A stretch of 19,935 bases of DNA from UBA5972 sp964466385 (GTDB lineage Bacteria; Pseudomonadota; Alphaproteobacteria; Rhodobacterales; Rhodobacteraceae): assembly GCA_964466385.1 (NCBI GenBank), contig CAYXNM010000038.1, forward strand, positions 1 through 19,935. The letters are read 5' to 3'. The translations under genes were made by a program, and so were the position numbers. Positions 13,991-19,935 of the stretch are shown here, in pieces; positions within the stretch are counted from its first letter, which is position 1, and each line of letters starts with the position of its first letter. The notes under the pieces are model-generated. The model worked only from the letters and a program-made list of their open reading frames with translations. It had not been told where the DNA came from and searched no databases.

Positions 13991-14009
13991 TTTGACAGAT
14001 TACGTCAAA
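13991..14009. promoter_or_regulatory. Inverted repeat over a perfect -35 box before the aldehyde dehydrogenase gene
   Basis: TTTGAC (13991-13996) and GTCAAA (14004-14009) form a perfect inverted repeat with a 7-base spacer. The left arm overlaps TTGACA (13992-13997), a consensus -35 hexamer. No good -10 is visible at the usual distance (ACCTCA at 14015-14020). A repressor or activator dimer would fit here; no regulator gene for it is in the window. Confidence 0.55.
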
Positions 14010-14038
14010 TTTCCACCTCAGCTTTCAGGAGTTTTACG

Positions 14039-15478
14039 ATGCTGGACAAGCGGCAATTCTATATAGACGGCCAATGGGTCGACCCGGTTCAGGCGCAGGA
14101 CTTTGACGTCATCAATCCCTCAACGGAGGAGCCTTGCGCGACAATCTCGCTTGGGTCGGCCGCCGACGCGGACAAAGCGGTTGCCGCGGCACGCGGCGCG
14201 TTTGACAGTTGGTCGGCCACGTCAAAAGCGGAACGCCTTGCGCTGCTGGAGGAGTTGCTGAAGGTCTACAAAGCCCGTTCAGAAGACATGGCCCACGCGA
14301 TCAGCCTTGAAATGGGCGCGCCGATTGACATGTCAAGGGAACAGCAGGTGACCACCGGTTCGTGGCACATCGGGACATTTATCAGAAGTTTCAAGGATTT
14401 CGAGTTCGACCGGAAGCTCGGCGATCACGCCCCGAGCGATCGCGTTCTGCTGGAACCGGTTGGCGTGGTCGGCATGATCACACCCTGGAACTGGCCAATG
14501 AACCAGATCTCGCTCAAAGCCATACCTGCCCTTGCGACCGGCTGCACGATGATCCTCAAACCCTCCGAAATCGCGCCCCTGTCCGGCACGCTTTTTGCCG
14601 AGATCATCGACGAAGCGGGCTTTCCGGCGGGTGTTTTCAATCTCGTCCATGGCGATGGCCCTGGCGTTGGTTCGCGGCTTTCAGAGCATCCGGACGTTGA
14701 TATGATATCCTTTACCGGCTCTACCCGCGCGGGGATCGCCATTCAGAAAAATGCGGCCGACACGGTCAAGCGCGTCAGCCTGGAGCTGGGGGGAAAAGGC
14801 GCGAACCTCATTTTTGCCGACGCGGACGAAAAGGCGGTCAAGCGTGGTGTCCTGCGGTGCATGAACAACACCGGGCAATCGTGCAATGCGCCAACACGCA
14901 TGTTGGTGCAGCGCGAAATCTACGATCAGGCGGTCGAAACAGCCGCCGACGTTGCCGGCGCCGTGACCGTCGGCAACGCCGCCGAGCAGGGTCGCCATAT
15001 CGGCCCTGTCGTCTCGGAAGCTCAGTTCAACAAGATACAGGGGCTGATCGACGCGGGCATCAAGGAAGGCGCACGCCTGATCGCTGGCGGGCCGGGTCGG
15101 CCCGAAGGGCTCAACCGCGGCTATTATGTCCGGCCGACGGTCTTTGCGGACGTGAACAATACAATGACGATCGCGCGTGAGGAAATCTTTGGTCCGGTAT
15201 TGTCCATCCTGCCTTTTGACACCGAAGAAGACGCCATCGCCATCGCCAATGACACCGCCTATGGCCTGACTAACTACATTCAGACGCAAGACGGCGAAAA
15301 AGGCGCGCGCGTTGCCCGCAGGTTGCGCTCGGGTATGGTTGAAATGAATGGTCAGAGCCGTGGCGCGGGGGCCCCGTTCGGTGGCTACAAGCAATCCGGC
15401 AATGGCCGCGAAGGCGGTGTCTGGGGGCTTGAGGATTACCTTGAAATCAAATCCGTCAGCGGATGGGCGGCGCAGTGA
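14039..15478 (+). CDS. NAD(P)-dependent aldehyde dehydrogenase
   Basis: This 479-residue aldehyde dehydrogenase oxidises an aldehyde to the acid in the cytoplasm. The catalytic set is complete: Asn151 in TPWNWPMNQ, Glu249 in VSLELGGKGANLIF and the nucleophile Cys282 in NNTGQSCNAPTRML; the coenzyme-binding FTGSTRAG is also present. The C-terminal EIFGPVLSILPF and GGYKQSGNGREGG are normal for the superfamily. I chose the ATG at 14039 because AGGAG lies eight bases upstream and homology starts at MLDKRQFYIDGQWV; the open frame reaches back to 13973. It looks monocistronic: an inverted repeat precedes it and a strong terminator follows. The natural aldehyde cannot be told from sequence. Confidence 0.92.
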   Translation: MLDKRQFYIDGQWVDPVQAQDFDVINPSTEEPCATISLGSAADADKAVAAARGAFDSWSATSKAERLALLEELLKVYKARSEDMAHAISLEMGAPIDMSREQQVTTGSWHIGTFIRSFKDFEFDRKLGDHAPSDRVLLEPVGVVGMITPWNWPMNQISLKAIPALATGCTMILKPSEIAPLSGTLFAEIIDEAGFPAGVFNLVHGDGPGVGSRLSEHPDVDMISFTGSTRAGIAIQKNAADTVKRVSLELGGKGANLIFADADEKAVKRGVLRCMNNTGQSCNAPTRMLVQREIYDQAVETAADVAGAVTVGNAAEQGRHIGPVVSEAQFNKIQGLIDAGIKEGARLIAGGPGRPEGLNRGYYVRPTVFADVNNTMTIAREEIFGPVLSILPFDTEEDAIAIANDTAYGLTNYIQTQDGEKGARVARRLRSGMVEMNGQSRGAGAPFGGYKQSGNGREGGVWGLEDYLEIKSVSGWAAQ

Positions 15479-15510
15479 CCTCTGTCTTTGTGGAATAAAT
15501 ATCCAGTCAA

Positions 15511-15541
15511 ATCCGGGGGGGTAAGCGCCCCCCGGATGTTT
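15511..15541. terminator. Strong bidirectional rho-independent terminator
   Basis: ATCCGGGGGG (15511-15520) pairs perfectly with CCCCCCGGAT (15528-15537) around a 7-base loop. On the plus strand GTTTTC follows, ending the aldehyde dehydrogenase transcript. The convergent putA stop is five bases beyond, so the same stem can serve putA on the other strand, though the A/T tract on that side is less regular. Confidence 0.88.
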
Positions 15542-18500
15542 TCAGTCTGAAACCTGCGCCAGCAGGCTCGCGTTACCGCCCGCAGCGGTCGTGTCGATAC
15601 AGACGTGACGCTCCAGAACGCATCTGGCCGCCAGATCGTCCCCACCGCACAACCCGATCAGACGCCCCTCGCGCGCGGCAAGCGCGCGTCTTGCCTGTTT
15701 CTGCCCCTCTTTATCGCCCCAATACGCGACAAGGTCGAACCCGTTGATCCCGGTCAGGCATTCCAGCGGCAAATGCCCGTCGATTTCCGCACCCGGCGCG
15801 ACCGTCAGTGCACCGCAACCGCTCCGCTCCGCGATCGCGGCCTGCTTCTTTGCAGCCACAACGCTGGGGCCAAGACAAAGAACGACGCCGCGGCCATAGA
15901 CCGACAACAGGTTGGATTCGCCGGTCGGACCACCCATCTTTTCGGATGACCGGCAGGGCCTGCGCTGGCCCGACAGCCGCGCCAGCGCGACTTCCACCTC
16001 TTGCCTGTCGGCAACGGTTCCGGTCGGCGCTTCCTCGTGGATTGCCCCGGCGCGCGCAAAGCGTGGCACATAACGCGGTCCGCCGGCCTTCGGCCCCGTT
16101 CCCGACAGACCTTCACCGCCAAAGGGTTGCGCGCCCACGACCGCCCCGATCTGGTTGCGGTTGATATAGATGTTTCCGACGTTCAGCCGCGACGTGACCT
16201 GTTCGACCCTGTCGTCAATCCGGCTATGCATCCCGAATGTCAGACCATACCCGGTTGCGTTGATTGCGGAAACGACGTCGTCAATCTCGGCCGCTTCAAA
16301 CGTCGCGACATGCATGACGGGGCCAAAGACCTCGCGTTTGAGCGCGCCGATGCCACTTACGCTGATCACCGAAGGCGAAACGAAAGTCCCCCGATCCGGT
16401 CTGTCCAACCGCTTGAGCAACCGTCCCTCGCGGGCGGCCTCTTCGATATGGGCGTCGATATCGCGTCTGGCCGCGGCACTGATCACCGGCCCCACATCGG
16501 TTGACATCGACCATGGATCGCCGATGACGAGTTCATCCATCGCACCAAAAAGCATCTTCAGGAAGTCTTCGGCAATATCCTCTTGAATATAGAGCATCCG
16601 CAGGGCCGAACATCGCTGGCCCGCAGATTGAAAGGCCGATGCGATGATATCGCGGATGGCCTGTTCGGGCAGGGCCGTGCTGTCAACGATCATCGCGTTG
16701 AGGCCACCTGTCTCGGCGATCAGGGGTGCATTTGGCGACAGGTTCGCGGCCATTGACCGGTTGATCCTTTGCGCGGTCTGGGTCGAGCCGGTAAAGCAGA
16801 CACCGCCGATGCGCGGGTCGGCGGTCAGCAAACCGCCAATGACCGCACCCTGTCCCGGCAGCAATTGCAAAACCTCAACCGGAACGCCCGCCCGATGCAA
16901 AAGACCGACCGCCATATGCGCCGTCAGGGACGTGCTTTCCGCGGGTTTGGCGATCACCCCGTTGCCCGCTGCCAGGGCCGCAGCGACCTGTCCCGTGAAA
17001 ATCGCCAGCGGAAAGTTCCAGGGCGACACGCAGGCCACGATCCCCAGTGGTTCCCGCGCGTCTCCCTTTGCGCCTTCGGCACCATAATACCGCAGGAAAT
17101 CCACCGCCTCGCGCAGTTCCGATATTGCATCAAGCGCTGTTTTCCCGGCCTCGCGGCACAAAACGGCAAACAGCGCGCCGAAGTTCTCCTCGTAAAGATC
17201 GGCGGCCCTCTCCAGCGTGGCGCGGCGGATTTCCGGCGTCGCGCCGGACCAATTGCGCGCACCGCCAAGGGCTGTCCGGACATCATCGGGCGACGCCATC
17301 CGGACCTGACCGACAAGGTCGGACGGTACGGCGGGGTTTCGGACATCCAGAACGCCCAAGCCGGCGGTGTCGCCTGCTATAAGCGGCGCCGCCTCCCACT
17401 TTGCGCGCAGAAAAGGTTCGCGTGCGCGTTCGATAACGTCCAGATCCACCGGGTCGTGCAGATCCCAGCCGGTGGAGTTTCGACGCCCCGGAAAAATATC
17501 GGAAGGCAGAACCACCGCACCGGGAGGCTGACCGCCATTGGCCTTGACCGCCTCAAATGGATCAGCGGCGACCTGGGCTGCGGGAACGTCCTCGTCCACG
17601 ATCTGGTTCACGAACGAACTGTTCGCGCCGTTTTCCAGCAGGCGGCGCACCAGGTAGGCCAACAGGTCTCGATGGGTTCCCACGGGTGCGTAGATACGGC
17701 AACGGGTCGCGTATTGTTCCAGGACCAGTGCATGCAGCGATTCCCCCATGCCCTGCAGGCGCTGAAACTCAAACCCCGTTTTGTCATCGGCCATTTCGAT
17801 GATGCCTGCGACGGTGTGGGCGTTGTGTGTTGCGAATTGCGGATAGATGCGATCGGTCCCTGACAGGAGTTTTCGCGCACAATAGAGATAGCACGCATCG
17901 GTTGCGGATTTGTGCGTGAAGACGGGAAACCCGGACAGACCTTCGTTTTGAGCGCGCTTGATCTCGGTATCCCAATAGGCGCCTTTCACCAGCCGGACCA
18001 TGATCTTGCGGTCAAGGTTTTCGGCAAGCGCATGCAGCCAGTCGATCGTCGCGCCCGCGCGTTTCCCATAGGCCTGAACGACCACGCCAAAGCCGTCCCA
18101 GCCCGCCAGATCCGGATCGCGCAGAACCGCCTGGATGACATCCAGCGACAGATCCAGCCGATCGGCCTCCTCTGCATCGATATTGAACCCCATTCCGGCC
18201 TTTGCGGCTTTGCGGGCCAGCGCGCGGGTGCTGGTGACAAGTTCACGCATCACGCGGTCTTTCTGACCGACCTCATAACGTGGGTGGAGCGCTGAAAGCT
18301 TGACCGAAATACCCGGATTTTCGCGAATATCGCCGGATTTGCACTGTGCGGCCAGTTCGTCAATAGCGCGACCATAAGCGTCGAAATATTTGCGCGCATC
18401 CGCTGCCGTCAACGCGGCCTCGCCCAGCATGTCATAGGAAAACGTGTAACCCTGACGGGAAAGTTTGCCCCCGCGCCTGACCGCCTCATCGATCGTGCGG

Positions 18501-19021
18501 CCCAAGACGAACTGATGCCCCATTTCCCGTATCGCCCGCCCCACCGCGGTGCGGATGACCGGCTCGCCCAGCCGTTTGACGGCCCCGTGAAGCACCGAGG
18601 CGATGCCTTCGTTCTCGTCGTCCTTTAGCACCTTGCCTGTCAGCATCAAGGCCCATGTCGAGGCATTGACGAGCGATGAACTGGACTTTCCAAGATGCGC
18701 GCCCCAGGCCGACGGGGCGATCTTGTCCTCGATCAGCGCATCGACGGTTTCGGGGTCGGGCACGCGCAAGAGCGCCTCGGCCAGACACATCAGGGCAACC
18801 CCTTCGTTGGTCGACAGGCCGTATTCGGCCAGAAAAACCTCCATCAGGCCGGGGTTGGCGTCGTTGCGAATGGCCTTGACCAGACCGACCGCGCGCCTGA
18901 CGGCATCCGCGCGCATGGCTGCGGAGATCGGGTGCCGCTGCGCAAGATCCGCCAGAATGTCATGTTCGTCCGCAAGGTTCGTCTCGCGGATTTCTTGTCG
19001 AATGCTTTGAAGGTTGTCCAC
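15542..19021 (-). CDS. putA: Bifunctional proline dehydrogenase / delta-1-pyrroline-5-carboxylate dehydrogenase
   Basis: This protein of about 1159 residues converts proline to glutamate in two steps. The FAD-dependent proline dehydrogenase domain covers about residues 100-480 (MVRLVKGAYWD near 341-351, RLLENGANSSFV near 460-471). The NAD-dependent aldehyde dehydrogenase domain covers about 540-990, with Glu770 in IAETGGLNAM and the nucleophile Cys804 in SAGQRCSALRM. The C-terminal ALDH-like extension and flap (about 1025-1159, ending TTAAGGNASLLAQVSD) is that of long PutA proteins. No N-terminal ribbon-helix-helix domain is present, so it is bifunctional, not self-regulating. I chose GTG at 19021 because AGGAG lies eight bases upstream; the longer frame begins with an unsupported TTG at 19057. 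It is divergent from putR. Confidence 0.95.
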   Translation of the reverse strand: MDNLQSIRQEIRETNLADEHDILADLAQRHPISAAMRADAVRRAVGLVKAIRNDANPGLMEVFLAEYGLSTNEGVALMCLAEALLRVPDPETVDALIEDKIAPSAWGAHLGKSSSSLVNASTWALMLTGKVLKDDENEGIASVLHGAVKRLGEPVIRTAVGRAIREMGHQFVLGRTIDEAVRRGGKLSRQGYTFSYDMLGEAALTAADARKYFDAYGRAIDELAAQCKSGDIRENPGISVKLSALHPRYEVGQKDRVMRELVTSTRALARKAAKAGMGFNIDAEEADRLDLSLDVIQAVLRDPDLAGWDGFGVVVQAYGKRAGATIDWLHALAENLDRKIMVRLVKGAYWDTEIKRAQNEGLSGFPVFTHKSATDACYLYCARKLLSGTDRIYPQFATHNAHTVAGIIEMADDKTGFEFQRLQGMGESLHALVLEQYATRCRIYAPVGTHRDLLAYLVRRLLENGANSSFVNQIVDEDVPAAQVAADPFEAVKANGGQPPGAVVLPSDIFPGRRNSTGWDLHDPVDLDVIERAREPFLRAKWEAAPLIAGDTAGLGVLDVRNPAVPSDLVGQVRMASPDDVRTALGGARNWSGATPEIRRATLERAADLYEENFGALFAVLCREAGKTALDAISELREAVDFLRYYGAEGAKGDAREPLGIVACVSPWNFPLAIFTGQVAAALAAGNGVIAKPAESTSLTAHMAVGLLHRAGVPVEVLQLLPGQGAVIGGLLTADPRIGGVCFTGSTQTAQRINRSMAANLSPNAPLIAETGGLNAMIVDSTALPEQAIRDIIASAFQSAGQRCSALRMLYIQEDIAEDFLKMLFGAMDELVIGDPWSMSTDVGPVISAAARRDIDAHIEEAAREGRLLKRLDRPDRGTFVSPSVISVSGIGALKREVFGPVMHVATFEAAEIDDVVSAINATGYGLTFGMHSRIDDRVEQVTSRLNVGNIYINRNQIGAVVGAQPFGGEGLSGTGPKAGGPRYVPRFARAGAIHEEAPTGTVADRQEVEVALARLSGQRRPCRSSEKMGGPTGESNLLSVYGRGVVLCLGPSVVAAKKQAAIAERSGCGALTVAPGAEIDGHLPLECLTGINGFDLVAYWGDKEGQKQARRALAAREGRLIGLCGGDDLAARCVLERHVCIDTTAAGGNASLLAQVSD

Positions 19022-19101
19022 GCGCCATGCTCCTGATCGGGTGAATATCCGGCTCAATTTACCAGAAACTGAAAAGTCTTGTTGCCTTTCGTTTCGGAAT
19101 T

Positions 19102-19120
19102 CTAGAGGTATTATCCCTAG
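19102..19120. promoter_or_regulatory. Candidate PutR (Lrp-type) operator
   Basis: CTAGAGGTATTATCCCTAG is a 19-base imperfect palindrome with CTAG ends and a TA-rich centre; 14 of the 18 non-central positions are symmetric. It lies in the 124-base divergent gap between putA and putR, 25 bases before the putR start. Size and AT centre fit an Lrp/AsnC-family site. Assignment to PutR is by position. Confidence 0.55.
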
Positions 19121-19145
19121 TTATGTATCATAATCGGGGTTTTTG

Positions 19146-19616
19146 ATGGCGAACACGACGTATTCCGGGCTGTTGGACCGGATCGACGAAAGGATATTGG
19201 AGGTTCTCTCCAAGAACGGTCGCCTGCCGATCACAGACCTGGCGACACGTGTGGGCCTTTCCAAGAGCCCGTGTCAGGTGCGCGTGCGAAAGTTGCAGGA
19301 AGGCGGATATATTCTGGGGTTTCGCGCGATTCTCAACGCGCAGAAACTGGGGCTTGATCATATCGCTTTTGCCGAGGTGAAGTTGACGGACACGACCGAA
19401 AAGGCGTTGGAAGCGTTCAACAATGCGGTTCGCGATGTTCCGGAAATCGAACAATGCCACATGATTGCCGGCTCGTTCGATTATTTGCTGAAAATAAGGA
19501 CATCGAACATTCGCGCCTATCGCCAGGTGTTGGGTGAAACGATTTCAAACCTGCCGTTTGTGGGAAACACGTCAACCCATGTGTCGATGCAGGCGGTCAA
19601 GGACAACGCTTATTGA
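19146..19616 (+). CDS. putR: Lrp/AsnC-family regulator of proline catabolism
   Basis: This 156-residue Lrp-family regulator is divergent from putA, the arrangement of PutR, the proline-responsive activator of putA in Rhodobacter and Agrobacterium. The helix-turn-helix is at about residues 12-56 (LDRIDERILEVLSKNGRLPI, TDLATRVGLSKSPCQVRVRKL). The RAM ligand-binding and oligomerisation domain is at about 68-150 (HIAFAEVKL, EIEQCHMIAGSFDYLLKI, VSMQAV). I chose the ATG at 19146, directly after a TTG that is also in frame; CGGGG upstream is a modest ribosome-binding site. Like other PutR proteins it probably represses itself and activates putA when proline is present. Confidence 0.9.
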   Translation: MANTTYSGLLDRIDERILEVLSKNGRLPITDLATRVGLSKSPCQVRVRKLQEGGYILGFRAILNAQKLGLDHIAFAEVKLTDTTEKALEAFNNAVRDVPEIEQCHMIAGSFDYLLKIRTSNIRAYRQVLGETISNLPFVGNTSTHVSMQAVKDNAY

Positions 19617-19652
19617 GGGGCGGGGGCTGCCCGGAAGGGGTGCGCCTGCGAA

Positions 19653-19670
19653 CCGGATCGGGCCATCCGG
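19653..19670. terminator. GC-rich hairpin between convergent putR and permease genes
   Basis: CCGGAT (19653-19658) and ATCCGG (19665-19670) pair perfectly with a six-base loop, and AGGGG near 19636 can pair with CCCCT near 19674 as an outer layer. There is no T tract, so termination would be weak or rho-dependent. Confidence 0.45.
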
Positions 19671-19676
19671 CGGCCC

Positions 19677-19935
19677 CTACCGCATGGCCGTCAGATGTCG
19701 GTTCAGTCGCCGGTTCACAAGCCCGAACCCCGTCGTCAGGATCAGCGTGAAAGTTACGAAATAGATCGCGATGATCGGATAAGGGATAAACGGGTTGAAC
19801 GTCTTGTCGGCAAAATAGCTTGCATAATAAAGCGCATCACCTTTTTGTTTCCACGCGGGAAAACTGGAAAAGTAAACCAGCGCGGTTGCGTGAAACATAA
19901 AGATCGCCTCGTTCGTGTAGGACGGCCAGGCCAAC
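19677..19935 (-). CDS. Polar amino-acid ABC transporter permease, C-terminal fragment (HisM-like)
   Basis: This is the C-terminal 85 or so residues of an inner-membrane permease whose N-terminus lies beyond the window edge. The segment WPSYTNEAIFMFHATALVYF matches the end of the permease domain in HisM/OccM-type transporters, where E. coli HisM has a similar AYSNEVIFMLHATSL. A final membrane segment (YPIIAIYFVTFTLILTTGFGLV) and a basic tail (NRRLNRHLTAMR) complete it. The stop is TAG at 19679-19677. It converges on putR. A role in uptake of proline or another amino acid is possible from the neighbourhood but is not shown by the sequence. Confidence 0.82.
   Translation of the reverse strand, partial: LAWPSYTNEAIFMFHATALVYFSSFPAWKQKGDALYYASYFADKTFNPFIPYPIIAIYFVTFTLILTTGFGLVNRRLNRHLTAMR

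Noticed and set aside
16769..17863. Plus-strand open frame of 364 codons inside putA
   Set aside because: putA on the other strand has intact active sites throughout; this frame is low-complexity and rich in Arg and Gln.
1..19935. Signs of a defence system, prophage, integron or biosynthetic cluster
   Set aside because: No integrase, transposase, repeat-spacer array, toxin-antitoxin pair or modular biosynthetic gene is visible; the genes belong to known metabolic and homeostasis families.

Overview
The window reads as chromosomal DNA of a marine-type alphaproteobacterium of the Rhodobacterales (Roseobacter group). The reasons are moderate-to-high GC with alphaproteobacterial codon use, a bifunctional PutA lacking an N-terminal DNA-binding domain with a divergent Lrp-type PutR, an alphaproteobacterial-style znuA / zur-znuC-znuB divergon, and a thioredoxin-TPR / LON-domain / Trm112-like cluster. 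Naming the group is inference from gene content; no rRNA or species marker is present. I found no tRNA, rRNA, CRISPR, prophage, transposase or integrase.

Layout. 32-1586 (minus): a Tat-exported Acg/nitroreductase-like flavoprotein gene overlapping a MarR regulator gene, with a cluster of palindromic operator-like sites upstream. 1817-3019 (minus): a PcaF-type thiolase. 3211-4313 (plus): an ArsR regulator, an AHSA1-type SRPBCC protein and a YciI-like protein in one operon, divergent from the thiolase. 4357-4473: two large imperfect hairpins. 4534-5169 (plus): a class I SAM methyltransferase. 5239-8239: the zinc-uptake locus, with znuA on the minus strand and zur-znuC-znuB on the plus strand, sharing a Zur box at 6201-6215.

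8265-11092 (minus): a translationally coupled acyl-CoA pair, an ADP-forming acid-CoA ligase followed by a CaiD-like enoyl-CoA hydratase. 11302-13933 (plus): xthA, a thioredoxin-TPR co-chaperone (CnoX/YbbN type), a LON-substrate-binding-domain protein and a Trm112-like small protein. 14039-15478 (plus): an aldehyde dehydrogenase behind an inverted repeat that overlaps a perfect -35 box, ending in a strong bidirectional terminator. 15542-19021 (minus): putA. 19146-19616 (plus): putR. 19677-19935 (minus): the C-terminal part of a polar amino-acid ABC permease that runs off the window.

The genes fall into small units, each with a local regulator: MarR with the exported flavoprotein, ArsR with SRPBCC/YciI, Zur with ZnuABC, and PutR with PutA. 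Most of the window is ordinary core metabolism and zinc or proline homeostasis. The points most worth a second look are the MarR operator array with its Tat flavoprotein, the double-hairpin element at 4357-4473, and the Zur box built onto a perfect -10 hexamer. I see no convincing evidence of a wholly new multi-gene system. No gene-free stretch exceeds 300 bases; the longest are 1587-1816, 3020-3210, 4314-4533 and 11093-11301, and each is described by a feature or a rejected item.
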